Shown: positions 9,428-18,112 of the stretch, piece by piece
How the letters are laid out: the number at the start of each line of letters is the position of its first letter
Numbering within the stretch: position 1 is the first letter of the stretch
Position numbers and translations under genes: made by a program
Assembly (NCBI GenBank): GCA_964533735.1
Contig: CAZHMD010000004.1
Location: 62,001 to 126,000, forward strand
DNA: 64,000 nt
Origin: UBA6107 sp964533735
GTDB taxonomy: Bacteria; Chloroflexota; Anaerolineae; Anaerolineales; Anaerolineaceae
Direction: 5' to 3'
Notes under the pieces: generated by a model
Databases searched by the model: none
What the model was told of the DNA's origin: nothing
Seen by the model: only the letters and a program-made list of their open reading frames with translations

Positions 9428-10888
9428 TTATTTGATATCCCGGGTTGAGATTCCCAGGGCTTTTGCCACACCTTCTCCGTAAGCTCTATCTGCTTGAAGA
9501 CAGTTGCTGATATGGCGGATCTTGATGAAATCAGGGGCATCACCCATAGCGCGCGCTGTGTTTTCAAATAGCACCTGCTGTTGATTGCTATTCATCAAGC
9601 GGAAGAGCTTGCCGGGTTGTGTGAAGTAATCACTGTCATCCTCACGGAAATTCCAGCTACTGGCAGCACCAAAAAGGTCCAGCGGCGGTTCCTTGAACTC
9701 GGGTTGTTCCTGCCATTCGCCAAAACTATTGGGTTGGTAGCCAAGGGTGGAGCCGGAATTACCGTCCACGCGCATCTGTCCATCACGGTGTGAGGGGTTG
9801 GCAGGGGCGTTCTTGGGGCTGTTGACGGGAATCTGGTGATGATTGATACCGAGCCGGTAGCGCTGCGCGTCTCCATAAGAGAAGAGCCTGCCTTGCAGCA
9901 TTTTGTCAGGAGAGAAGCCGATTCCGGGCACGATGGCGGCAGGATTGAATGCGGCTTGTTCCACGTCCTGGAAGTAATTCTCGGGATTGCGGTTAAGTTC
10001 GAGGATGCCCACCTCGATCAAAGGGTATTCCTTTTTGTACCAAACCTTTGTCAGATCAAAGGGATTGTAGGGCATGTTATTCGCCTGGTCTTCTGTCATC
10101 ACCTGGATGTACATCTTCCAGCGCGGGAAATCGCCTTTCTCGATGCTTTGAAACAAATCTCTTTGATGGCTTTCCCTGTCTTTGGCTACGATGGCTTCAG
10201 CTTCCTGGTCGGTTAGTACCTTAATCCCCTGCTGGGTCGCGAAATGGAATTTCACCCAGACCCTTTGATTCTTGGCGTTATTCATGCTGTAAGCATGGCT
10301 GCCAAACCCGTGCATGTGGCGGTAAGAAAGTGGTATACCGCGGTCACTCATGGTGATGGTGATCTGGTGCAACGCTTCGGGAAGGGAAGTCCAGAAATCC
10401 CAGTTGTTGGTGGCGGAGCGTAAATTGGTTTGGGGGTCGCGTTTGACTGCGCGGTTGAGATCGGGGAAGAAGTGTGGATCGCGCAGGAAAAAAACAGGTG
10501 TATTGTTGCCCACAAGGTCCCAGTTGCCTTCTTCTGTGTAATATTTCATGGCAAAACCGCGGATATCGCGTTCAGCGTCGGCTGCGCCGCGTTCCCCTGC
10601 CACAGTTGAGAAGCGCACGAAGGCTTCTGTTACCTTGCCGACCTTTGAAAAGATCTTTGCTTTTGTATAGCGGGTAATGTCGTTGGTAACCGTGAACTTG
10701 CCGAATGCGCCGGATCCCTTGGCGTGCATGCGCCGCTCCGGGATGACCTCGCGGTCAAAATGTGCCAATTTCTCCTGATACCATACATCCTGCATTAGCA
10801 TGGGTCCGCGCGGACCTGCGGTCATGGCGTTCTGATTATCTGGAACTGGTGCTCCAGCAGCAGTGGTGAGTTTGGTTAATTTTTTCAT
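9428..10888 (-). CDS. katA: Monofunctional haem catalase
   Basis: A 486-residue small-subunit catalase that disproportionates hydrogen peroxide. The catalytic His is H55 (ERRMHAKG), the distal Asn is N128 (GNNTPVFF), and the proximal haem ligand is Y338 in RLFSYGDAQRYR. Its length and the missing C-terminal flavodoxin-like domain fit clade 3. GGGAG is placed well before the ATG. It is a single gene between two hairpin terminators. Its presence implies exposure to oxygen or peroxide, notable if the host is a fermentative Anaerolineae relative (taxonomy inferred). Confidence 0.95.
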   Translation of the reverse strand: MKKLTKLTTAAGAPVPDNQNAMTAGPRGPMLMQDVWYQEKLAHFDREVIPERRMHAKGSGAFGKFTVTNDITRYTKAKIFSKVGKVTEAFVRFSTVAGERGAADAERDIRGFAMKYYTEEGNWDLVGNNTPVFFLRDPHFFPDLNRAVKRDPQTNLRSATNNWDFWTSLPEALHQITITMSDRGIPLSYRHMHGFGSHAYSMNNAKNQRVWVKFHFATQQGIKVLTDQEAEAIVAKDRESHQRDLFQSIEKGDFPRWKMYIQVMTEDQANNMPYNPFDLTKVWYKKEYPLIEVGILELNRNPENYFQDVEQAAFNPAAIVPGIGFSPDKMLQGRLFSYGDAQRYRLGINHHQIPVNSPKNAPANPSHRDGQMRVDGNSGSTLGYQPNSFGEWQEQPEFKEPPLDLFGAASSWNFREDDSDYFTQPGKLFRLMNSNQQQVLFENTARAMGDAPDFIKIRHISNCLQADRAYGEGVAKALGISTRDIK

Positions 10889-10931
10889 TTTAATCTCCCT
10901 TGTTACTTTATACTTTGATTATACGGTAAAC

Positions 10932-10967
10932 AAAACACAGGCAGAATGTTCTTTCTACCTGTGTTTT
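10932..10967 (-). terminator. Terminator of the PhnB-like VOC gene
   Basis: Arms 10932-10941 and 10958-10967 pair perfectly. They continue past one mismatch into a further 4-bp stem (10943-10946 with 10953-10956). On the minus strand a T-rich TTTTGTTT tail follows. Confidence 0.7.
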
Positions 10968-11008
10968 CGAATATTGATCCGAGACTTATCAACTTTTACA
11001 TCAAATCT

Positions 11009-11479
11009 TTATCCATTAAATGCTTTTTGTAATGCGGCGATATCCAGTTTTGTCATTTTCAACATCGCCTGGGTAGCACGGTAGACTTTTTCACTATCTG
11101 GATCGCTGAGCAGTCTACCTAAAATAGTTGGGACCACCTGCCAGGTGACGCCAAATTTATCGGTTAACCAGCCGCACTGGTTTTTTTCTCCGCCAGCGGA
11201 AAGCCGCTCCCAGTAATGGTCCACTTCATCCTGGGTCTCACAGTCAATGACGAATGAGATCGCTGGAGAGAATTTGTAAACCGGACCGCCATTGAGGGCG
11301 ATGAAATGTTGTCCGTTGAGAGTAAAGGCCGCTGTCATTACTGAACCTTCCTGACCGGGTGAATCCTTGCCATAGCGGGCAATGCTTTCTACGCTGGAAT
11401 CTTTAAAAATTGCAGTGTAGAAAGTCATCGCCTCTTCTGCATTGTTGTCGAACCAGAGAAACGGGGTGATTTTTTGCAT
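11009..11479 (-). CDS. VOC family protein, PhnB/YjdN-like
   Basis: A 156-residue glyoxalase-fold protein of the group often labelled 3-demethylubiquinone methyltransferase-like: PFLWFDNNAEEAMTFY at the N terminus, then NGQHFIALNGGP, and a C-terminal GWLTDKFGVTWQVVP. Members bind small ligands; a methyltransferase activity should not be assumed. AAGGAG precedes the start. A second VOC gene lies 72 bases upstream on the same strand. Confidence 0.82.
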   Translation of the reverse strand: MQKITPFLWFDNNAEEAMTFYTAIFKDSSVESIARYGKDSPGQEGSVMTAAFTLNGQHFIALNGGPVYKFSPAISFVIDCETQDEVDHYWERLSAGGEKNQCGWLTDKFGVTWQVVPTILGRLLSDPDSEKVYRATQAMLKMTKLDIAALQKAFNG

Positions 11480-11551
11480 TTTTACTCCTTGCCTGACAGT
11501 AAAATCAAAATCTCAACACACGTGATGCTATGAATTTAAACCAGAAACGTT

Positions 11552-11959
11552 TTAGGTGGTCTCGATATGGCTTGGGTCCATATAACCAAATTCCCAAATG
11601 TGCCCATCGAGGTCTTCAAAACTGCGGCTGTACATAAAGCCAAGGTCTTCTGGTTCACGGGATTTTTTAGCACCGGCCTTAAAGGCCTTATCCACCAATT
11701 CATCCACTTCCTTGCGGCTGTCGACCATCAGAGCGTTGATCACTTCAACCTCAGTCCGAGTATCGATAATTCTCTTGGGGGTAAAGGTATTAAAGAATTT
11801 TTCCAGTAAAAGCATGAAGTAAATATTCTCGCTGATGACCAGGCAGGCAGCTCTCTCATCGGTGAATTGTGTGTTGAAGTGAAAGCCCAGGTTGGTAAAG
11901 AAAGCCATGCTTCTCTTGAGATCCTTCACGGGAAGGTTGACAAATATTTGTGTAGACAT
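11552..11959 (-). CDS. VOC family protein
   Basis: A 135-residue glyoxalase-like protein with the N-terminal pattern NLPVKDLKRSMAFFTNLGFHFN and a C-terminal EDLDGHIWEFGYMDP, where H and E would be metal ligands. It is a probable isomerase, lyase or ligand-binding protein of unknown substrate. GGAGG precedes the ATG. Confidence 0.82.
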   Translation of the reverse strand: MSTQIFVNLPVKDLKRSMAFFTNLGFHFNTQFTDERAACLVISENIYFMLLLEKFFNTFTPKRIIDTRTEVEVINALMVDSRKEVDELVDKAFKAGAKKSREPEDLGFMYSRSFEDLDGHIWEFGYMDPSHIETT

Positions 11960-12096
11960 ATATCCTCCGTTCTCGGGATGAACATTCCCGATTTCTAAAT
12001 TCTAACAAATAAGACAATAATTGTCCAATATATAACAATCAATCATGCCTTTATATACGCGGGATGGTTTGCGGTAGCGGTTCGTTTAAGCAGGAT

Positions 12097-13056
12097 TTAC
12101 TGAATTAACTTTTTTTCCATTGCGTAATGCCCGGGTATGACGTGGTAGCCGAGCTTTGCATCAATAGCAATGATTGGATCGTTCAAGGTGTTGTGATGGG
12201 TGCGTACGCGATGAAGTTTAAGCACGTCGCGGGCAAAACGCAGCGCGGTGACCTTCACAGCCTGAGCCAGTTTACGACCGCGGTAACGCTTGTCAATTCC
12301 AGTATGCAGGTTATAAGCAAAATCATTCCCCTCAAAGCACGTAATAGCGCTCAACCCGACCCAGTTTCCAGTATTGGTATCGATGACAAGCATCTGCCCC
12401 GCGGGGTTGAACCACGCAGCCTGGCAAACACTCTTGTGGAACTCCTCAAACGTTTCCCATGTATGTTCACCACTTGAACCTGGCGTTTCCATTGAGGTCA
12501 TGTCATTCAACGCGTAAAGTTTGCGCTGGGCTTCTTCCGTATTCCCCAGGGCTTCCATTGAGGTGAATTTGAACCCCTCTCCCTGTAATCGATTAATGAT
12601 TTCATCAAAAGGGTTGTCGTTAAAAGTATCCAGATCCAGTTCCATGCCGATAAGGTGCAGGTGTTCGGTAAAGCCGCGGTGTTGGGCAAAGGTCAAGCCT
12701 TCGGGGCAATCATCAGGAACGTGAACATCGATCCAGCTCACTCCCAGTGGGGCGATTCGCATTTCAAAATTCTCATACAAAAGGCTTCCTGCCCCTTGTC
12801 CGCGGTTATCAGGTTGCACATAGAGGGAGAGAAAGGTCTTTCCCGGGTGGTACTGGTTGCGGGTCGCCCAATAGAATCCAACAGGATTACCCTGTGCGTC
12901 AACCGCCATCTCGCTGGTGATACGGTCTTTGTTTTTGTTATAGAATTGGCTAAGACTATTGTTGGTTGACTTCTCCCCTTCAAGGATGGTGAACCAGTCT
13001 GCCAAAAGATTGAAATCGAGTTCCGCATCAACCGGCCTCGCTGTAAATTCTTTCAT
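12097..13056 (-). CDS. Double-domain GNAT acetyltransferase
   Basis: A 319-residue protein with two GNAT domains. The first, around residues 5-145, includes VQPDNRGQGAGSLLYE as its acetyl-CoA loop. The second, around 160-315, includes DKRYRGRKLAQAVK. The start at 13056 has GGGAGG close upstream; a longer in-frame start at 13083 is less likely. The substrate is unknown. It lies close behind the DUF1801 gene, so the two may share a transcript. Confidence 0.82.
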   Translation of the reverse strand: MKEFTARPVDAELDFNLLADWFTILEGEKSTNNSLSQFYNKNKDRITSEMAVDAQGNPVGFYWATRNQYHPGKTFLSLYVQPDNRGQGAGSLLYENFEMRIAPLGVSWIDVHVPDDCPEGLTFAQHRGFTEHLHLIGMELDLDTFNDNPFDEIINRLQGEGFKFTSMEALGNTEEAQRKLYALNDMTSMETPGSSGEHTWETFEEFHKSVCQAAWFNPAGQMLVIDTNTGNWVGLSAITCFEGNDFAYNLHTGIDKRYRGRKLAQAVKVTALRFARDVLKLHRVRTHHNTLNDPIIAIDAKLGYHVIPGHYAMEKKLIQ

Positions 13057-13085
13057 TTTTCCTCCCTGGATTGGTTTACACATCC

Positions 13086-13454
13086 TTACTTTTTCTTCAC
13101 CTTCTTAAGGTTTTCTTCCAAACAGAACTCGGTGATCCTGCGGATCAGGTCAAACGGGATTGGTTTGTCCAAAGGAAACTGGACAGTCCCCTTGGATGTT
13201 TTATATGCGGATAACTCAATGGCAAATTCTTTTACTCCTTTGGAGCCGGGGTAAAAGCCTATGTGGTGGGCGTACCCAGAAAAATGAACCAGATTCCCGT
13301 GGAGTTTAAAGGTGGGAATCCCGTAACTGATGGCTTCGGTGGCTTCAGGAACTACAGCTTTAATCGTCTCTCTGACCTGTTGGAGAATGTTCTGGGTCTC
13401 AGGTGGGAATTGACTGATGAAGTCATCGATCGTTTTTGCAGTCTGAGGTTTCAT
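13086..13454 (-). CDS. DUF1801 domain protein
   Basis: A 122-residue protein with the DUF1801 pattern: an N-terminal DDFISQFP segment, a central EAISYGIPTFK motif, then HIGFYPG and a GTVQFPLDKPIP strand before the C-terminal basic helix. Some relatives have been linked to iron handling in Gram-positive bacteria; here the function is open. AGGAAAAAA precedes the start. Confidence 0.85.
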   Translation of the reverse strand: MKPQTAKTIDDFISQFPPETQNILQQVRETIKAVVPEATEAISYGIPTFKLHGNLVHFSGYAHHIGFYPGSKGVKEFAIELSAYKTSKGTVQFPLDKPIPFDLIRRITEFCLEENLKKVKKK

Positions 13455-13494
13455 TTTTTTCCTGACGTTAATGTCTATATTAAATGGTTTGCAG

Positions 13495-14172
13495 TTAATA
13501 AAACAATTCTCTCAAAACCAATGGACGACTCACAACTTCCATAGTTTCCTGGTTAATTTTACCCTGTTGGATCAGTTCTATTCCTGCTTGCTTCGCAGCA
13601 TCCAGGACGAGTTGCCCATTCCTTGAGATCATTCCATTTCGTCTCAATTCTGAAGCGTGCGGCCTAAGCAGAGCTCCTGCAAACTCAGTTGATGCATCCT
13701 CAGCAAGTTCCTTGACAATGCGCACCACAGTATCCATGTTTTCAATTTCCCACCAACCGCTTGTTGCCACAAGAATGAATTTGTGGAGTCTAACATCACT
13801 TCGAAGTCTGGCACGGGTTCTCCCATCCCGTTGTACAAGGGTTGGGTTCAGAAGTGGACACAAACGGTTGATAAAGTTCTGCATTTCCCCTGGTAAAGGA
13901 ATGTAGACCGGGGTGGCAAGAACAAGAATATCGGCATCTTTTAGCTGAGGATACAGCAACTCCATATCATCCTTGAAGCAGCATTCTCCTGGTTTATTGT
14001 TCCAACAATACAATTTTCCACAAGAATAGGGTTTGATTTCCAATTGGCTGGTGTAATAAAGATCCACCGTGCTCCCGCAATCCCTTATCCCGTCTAGAAA
14101 GGAATTTAGGAGTAAAGCGGTGTTTCCTTTATCCATTCGGGGGCTGCCATTAATTGCTATCACTTTCGACAT
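13495..14172 (-). CDS. Flavodoxin-fold NAD(P)H-dependent oxidoreductase
   Basis: A 225-residue protein of the NADPH-dependent FMN reductase superfamily. The FMN phosphate loop is NGSPRMDKGNTA near the N terminus, and an ATPVYIPLPGEM segment contributes to the isoalloxazine pocket. The loop between them is Cys-rich (CGKLYCWNNKPGECC), as in the iron-sulfur-flavoprotein-like group, although the full cluster motif was not verified. A strong AAAGGAGG precedes the start. Confidence 0.8.
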   Translation of the reverse strand: MSKVIAINGSPRMDKGNTALLLNSFLDGIRDCGSTVDLYYTSQLEIKPYSCGKLYCWNNKPGECCFKDDMELLYPQLKDADILVLATPVYIPLPGEMQNFINRLCPLLNPTLVQRDGRTRARLRSDVRLHKFILVATSGWWEIENMDTVVRIVKELAEDASTEFAGALLRPHASELRRNGMISRNGQLVLDAAKQAGIELIQQGKINQETMEVVSRPLVLRELFY

Positions 14173-14268
14173 GATTTCCTCCTTTGGCTTTACGCCAAGA
14201 ACAAGGTTAACGATGTCGCGATATGCTTATTTTATTGTAAACCGTTGTTAACCAGTTTCAATAGAACA

Positions 14269-14293
14269 AAAAACACTCTATTTGAGCGTTTTT
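14269..14293 (-). terminator. Intrinsic terminator of the DUF4386-like gene
   Basis: A 10-bp stem (14269-14278 with 14284-14293, one G-U pair on the minus strand) whose arms end in five A and five T. It lies just beyond the stop of the minus-strand membrane protein gene. Confidence 0.7.
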
Positions 14294-14305
14294 GGTTAGT
14301 TTCTG

Positions 14306-15001
14306 TTATTTACCCGCGATGATGGAAAACCTTTTGATGATAAGGAATAGGAAGACAGCCCAGGGAACCAGGGATGCCAACGAGAAGATCAAACCGATTG
14401 TTCCAGCGCTTGAGGGGATGCTCATTAAAATCCCGGAAACCAGTCCGACAATGGCTATTCCTTTACCAAATAAATCACTGCGCAGCATCAAACCGGAAAA
14501 AATTAAAAGAGATATCGCATTGAGGACATAATACGCGTCAAATACTGTTCCTTTGTAGGTAGCGAGCATGGCATGTCCAGCTCCCATCAGAGCAGTTTGC
14601 TGCAGTTCATTCGATGTGGCAGAAAATTGATTACTGAGAGAGAGCATTTCAAATGCGGTATTTGACGAATAATAGGCACTTATCCCGACGAGCCCAAAAA
14701 TAAGCGCGATCAGTGAGAGGCTTTCAGACACACGCCGTAAAGGACTCCAGATGGCGATATAGATCAATATCAATATGGTGTTATTCACCAGGTAAAGCAA
14801 ATCCATACTCAATAACCCGAGCAGGCGGTTCTGCTGGAAAAGAGTAAAAAAGCCTTCAGTTGTGATTGGGGGTGGCCAGATGATGAAAATGACAATTTGG
14901 GTGATCATTACCGCCAGCATACCGATAGCAGAGACACCGCCAATTTTGTAAAGCAGCCTCCAGCGGTTGTTTTTAGTCGTAGACAAAATTTCTGTGTTCA
15001 T
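14306..15001 (-). CDS. DUF4386-like membrane protein
   Basis: A 231-residue protein with six hydrophobic segments. The overall pattern, including an N-terminal RLLYKIGG segment, a conserved first extracellular loop and a YYVLNAIS motif, fits the DUF4386 group of uncharacterised membrane proteins. No catalytic motif is seen. It is a single gene with its own terminator. Confidence 0.65.
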   Translation of the reverse strand: MNTEILSTTKNNRWRLLYKIGGVSAIGMLAVMITQIVIFIIWPPPITTEGFFTLFQQNRLLGLLSMDLLYLVNNTILILIYIAIWSPLRRVSESLSLIALIFGLVGISAYYSSNTAFEMLSLSNQFSATSNELQQTALMGAGHAMLATYKGTVFDAYYVLNAISLLIFSGLMLRSDLFGKGIAIVGLVSGILMSIPSSAGTIGLIFSLASLVPWAVFLFLIIKRFSIIAGK

Positions 15002-15136
15002 TTGTGTGTGGAGTCCTTTAATTTTTAAAATAGGTGGGCGCGCCTATTATGCCATAAAAATGAATGCGCTACCCTTTTATTTTTAGATAAAACCTAAGAT
15101 ATTGCTACCAGAAACAGTGGCATTGGGGAAACCAGT

Positions 15137-15817
15137 TCACCAAATTTTTGGGAATAATCGCGAAGTGTGGGAGGAGTAATCCAGGTAGCGCTCCCCAAAT
15201 TGTTTGACGAGGAGCGCTTCCTCCACCCGGATGCGATAGATGAACGCAGGAAGGAGGATCAGCGGGACTGTGCAGACACCAATCAGACTGGAATACCCTA
15301 TTCCGATTCCCAATGACATCATGATATAGCTCAAATAAGCCGGGTGGCGGACGAATTGATATGGTCCTGATCGTATGAGTTCCTGGGTTTCTGTTACCCT
15401 CAAGTGGCCGGAATAGTTTTTGCCGGTCTCCCGGCGAGCCCACACAAAAAGCACAAAACTGAAAATCACAAGGACTATTCCGGTCACTTGCACAAGCCAT
15501 GTTTGCGGTAGCCAACCAGGAAACCATTGAGCTTCTACAGGTGAAAAGAAAAAGACGATCAAAAATCCCGGCAAGATCAGCCAGAAAGAAAGGTCGCCTG
15601 TTTCTTCGTGGGTAGTTTCCCCTTCGATTTCAGGATCATTGAAAGGTTTATGCTTGATCCAGATGGTGATTATAAATCCCCAAAAAAAGATGTTTCCGAT
15701 AATCAATAAAAACCAACCCATCCAATATGCTGGAAGTGTCCTCCAGCCCAGCCAGGCCAGGAATCCTGCCAAGGGTGGGACGAGTACCGCAAGGAAAAAT
15801 TTTACAGGACGGCTCAT
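15137..15817 (-). CDS. Isoprenylcysteine carboxyl methyltransferase-family protein
   Basis: A 226-residue integral membrane protein with about five helices. The C-terminal signature of the ICMT/PEMT superfamily is complete: TETQELIRSGPYQFVRHPAYLSY, a hydrophobic stretch, then RIRVEEALLVKQFGERYLDY. Such proteins bind S-adenosylmethionine at the membrane face. Bacterial members methylate small lipophilic or unknown substrates. The Shine-Dalgarno sequence is weak. Confidence 0.78.
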   Translation of the reverse strand: MSRPVKFFLAVLVPPLAGFLAWLGWRTLPAYWMGWFLLIIGNIFFWGFIITIWIKHKPFNDPEIEGETTHEETGDLSFWLILPGFLIVFFFSPVEAQWFPGWLPQTWLVQVTGIVLVIFSFVLFVWARRETGKNYSGHLRVTETQELIRSGPYQFVRHPAYLSYIMMSLGIGIGYSSLIGVCTVPLILLPAFIYRIRVEEALLVKQFGERYLDYSSHTSRLFPKIW

Positions 15818-15874
15818 GTGTTCTCTAAATAGTTGACAGCGTAAAAAAAAGTCTTCAGAGATTTATCATGCCGG

Positions 15875-16843
15875 CTATGTTTCGATTCGATTTAAGATGC
15901 GCCATGCCATCAGTGTGAGCCAACGGGAAGGTTCTTTCTTCTGCCCAAATTCCCAATCCTTCCAGGCTGTCCATTGAGACTCTACCGTGAAACGACCTTT
16001 ATCATCCATTTTGGATTTAAGCACTCCGATCATGTCGAGCAGGCGTGGGTCTGACTTAAGCCATGGGAATTGGGTGAGTATCTGAAGCACGTGCATGAGG
16101 TCATACCAGACAAAGGGAATTTTTAATTTACGGAAATCAGTCCCCATGTAAAAGATAAAAGGATGTTTTTCCAGGCTATGTTCCCATAGATTGAGAAGTG
16201 TCTCTGCGCCTATATGGCAGGCAGGACTGTCTCGCAAGTCATCCACTTCGGCTAACAATTTCAACATTGCCAGATTCGCGTAAGGGCAAGGGTCTTCCTT
16301 GCGCCCCGGTCCATGAAAACTACCTACGGTCATCGAAACCTTGCACGGCCAACCGTTATCGCGGACTATCCCCGCAAGGTATGTGACAGCTTGTTTTATG
16401 GCAGGCTCAGAACTTAACCCAAATTTAACCAGAGCATAGATAATTAATGGCGCATCGCATAATGCCCACCCCATTATTTCTTGACCCAAACTACTTTGTT
16501 CGTTGGCAAAACTTGCCGGGAGTTGGAATGGACCTTCCTCGGATTTGTGCAGCATGATACGGTTAGTGATGGATTTCACTCCCGGATCGCCGATTTTAAT
16601 ACCCAGGTCGGCGAGAAAGGTGAGCTTGTGAAATGGCTGACCGGCACTCTTGTGGCTGGCAATGACCTTGCCCGGCCAATCAGACAGATCGCGGATTAAT
16701 TGAATTACTTTTGGGTCTTCAAGCATCGCGTTGCGCGCCACCATAACCTGCGTGTCGGCATCTTTTTGACCCAACATGTCCAGCCTGGTGCGATATTCGA
16801 TCCAGGGTTCGCCTGCTAAAAGCCAATCAATGGGAATTCCCAT
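15875..16843 (-). CDS. Hypothetical protein, possible alpha/alpha-barrel fold
   Basis: A 322-residue soluble protein rich in Trp and Leu with repeated helical segments (for example IDWLLAGEPWIEYRTR at the N terminus and TAWKDWEFGQKKEPSRWLT at the C terminus). The pattern resembles uncharacterised relatives of the terpenoid-cyclase/prenyltransferase barrel, but the DXDD or QW signatures of true cyclases are not seen, so no reaction is assigned. GGAG precedes the start by eight bases. Confidence 0.6.
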   Translation of the reverse strand: MGIPIDWLLAGEPWIEYRTRLDMLGQKDADTQVMVARNAMLEDPKVIQLIRDLSDWPGKVIASHKSAGQPFHKLTFLADLGIKIGDPGVKSITNRIMLHKSEEGPFQLPASFANEQSSLGQEIMGWALCDAPLIIYALVKFGLSSEPAIKQAVTYLAGIVRDNGWPCKVSMTVGSFHGPGRKEDPCPYANLAMLKLLAEVDDLRDSPACHIGAETLLNLWEHSLEKHPFIFYMGTDFRKLKIPFVWYDLMHVLQILTQFPWLKSDPRLLDMIGVLKSKMDDKGRFTVESQWTAWKDWEFGQKKEPSRWLTLMAWRILNRIET

Positions 16844-16902
16844 GGGTTATTCTCCACAAAAATCATCGATATTATTTAAATATTATTATATACATACAAA
16901 AT

Positions 16903-16938
16903 AAAAAGACTCAATGTGAGAGTCACAAAGAGTCTTTT
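16903..16938 (-). terminator. Terminator of the small lipoprotein gene
   Basis: Outer arms 16903-16912 and 16930-16938 pair. The intervening sequence can also form a short GACTC/GAGTC hairpin. On the minus strand a T-rich tract follows. It lies 31 bases past the lipoprotein stop. Confidence 0.6.
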
Positions 16939-16968
16939 ACGATTTATTTTTAGGTTGTTCGAATCGAC

Positions 16969-17418
16969 CTAACGACCGGCGAATTGAGCACCCAATAGGC
17001 TTTGAAGCTGCATCAGCATTTCAGCATCATCACCTACGTAAAGGACGATAATACGGCCAGCCTTAAAGAAGTGCGGCGTCGATACCCAGAATAGCATGGT
17101 CGTACCGACACTCCCGCCGTCTGAAGACACCAGGCTGGCATCAGCCTCCATATCCTCGTTGGAATCGTATTCAAACACCAGGATATCAGTTTCCCTGACT
17201 TTGACATTAGCGCCTCCAACAGAGAAATACTCCTGCATCTCAGGATCTCCTACTTCCCTGACGGCATCGGCGGCATTAAGAGCGGCAATCAATCCATCCT
17301 TGTCGACAATATAAATATCTGGGGTAGAGGTTGCATCACTACCGCGGTTGCCGGCACAGGCTGCCAGCAGAACCACTGCCAAAAGCATAATGACTAACGA
17401 ACTCATCTTGTTTCTCAT
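16969..17418 (-). CDS. Small lipoprotein of unknown function
   Basis: A 149-residue protein with a lipoprotein signal peptide ending in LAAC (about C21), then a short polar linker and a compact acidic domain. A C-terminal FFKAGRIIVLYVG stretch looks like a buried strand. No family is recognised. GGAGG six bases before the ATG supports the start. It is divergent from the DUF302 gene. Confidence 0.7.
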   Translation of the reverse strand: MRNKMSSLVIMLLAVVLLAACAGNRGSDATSTPDIYIVDKDGLIAALNAADAVREVGDPEMQEYFSVGGANVKVRETDILVFEYDSNEDMEADASLVSSDGGSVGTTMLFWVSTPHFFKAGRIIVLYVGDDAEMLMQLQSLLGAQFAGR

Positions 17419-17486
17419 TTCAAACCTCCTTAATAGCTGTTACTATTACTTTTGTATCATGACGCCATTGTTTTTAGAAAGTTCCC

Positions 17487-17515
17487 TTTTCAACCGAACA
17501 TTAAAATATTATAAT
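17487..17515 (+). promoter_or_regulatory. Sigma-70 type promoter of the DUF302 gene
   Basis: TTTTCA at 17487-17492 (four of six matches to TTGACA), 17 bases, then a perfect TATAAT at 17510-17515. It lies 55 bases before the DUF302 ATG, which has its own GAGGAG. Confidence 0.6.
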
Positions 17516-17569
17516 GTAGATAAATATAGTCTTATTAAAATATCTTAAGAGGAGAGGGAAGAAGAAAAA

Positions 17570-17965
17570 ATGACAAAATACGGAATGAGATCGTCAGTTT
17601 CTGGATCTTTGGAAGCGGTAAAAGGAAATGTCGTGGCTGCACTGAAAGAACAGGGATTTGGGATATTGACAGAAATTGATGTTCAAAAAGTGCTTAAGGA
17701 AAAGATTGGCGTTGATTTTGAACCCTATCTCATCCTCGGGGCGTGCAACCCGGGTTTTGCACACCAGGCTCTCTCGGCGGATCGCTCGATAGGATTACTA
17801 CTCCCATGCAATGTGGTTTTACGGCAGAACGGTGACAATGTGGATGTGAGCATCCAGGATCCGGAAGTAATGTTCAGTATGGTGGAAATGAGCGCAAATT
17901 CCGACCTGGCAAAGGTACCCCAGGAAGCTAAACAACGGTTGCAGAAAGTGCTAAACAACCTATAG
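17570..17965 (+). CDS. DUF302 domain protein
   Basis: A 131-residue protein matching DUF302 throughout: an N-terminal strand, EALKEQGFGILTEIDV-type helix-strand, LGACNPGFAHQAL, then LLLPCNVVLRQ and a C-terminal helix. The family is common next to redox and sulfur genes and may bind small ligands or haem; no reaction is established. GAGGAGAGGG lies upstream, and a consensus-like promoter and a terminator bracket the gene. Confidence 0.88.
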   Translation: MTKYGMRSSVSGSLEAVKGNVVAALKEQGFGILTEIDVQKVLKEKIGVDFEPYLILGACNPGFAHQALSADRSIGLLLPCNVVLRQNGDNVDVSIQDPEVMFSMVEMSANSDLAKVPQEAKQRLQKVLNNL

Positions 17966-18064
17966 TGACATCTAATAATCAACAGCTGTTCATGGAATAA
18001 ACAAAGGTCCCTGGTAATCCGCAGCCTTCAATTTGAACTCACTTTAATTATGAAAATGAAAGCA

Positions 18065-18092
18065 AAAGCGCCTGCAGTTCTGCAGGCGCTTT
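18065..18092. terminator. Bidirectional terminator between DUF302 and SUMF1 genes
   Basis: A perfect 12-bp GC-rich stem (18065-18076 with 18081-18092) with a 4-nt loop. A-rich and T-rich flanks allow termination on both strands, which suits the convergent genes. Confidence 0.8.
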
Positions 18093-18112
18093 CAAATGAG
18101 TAAATCCGTGGT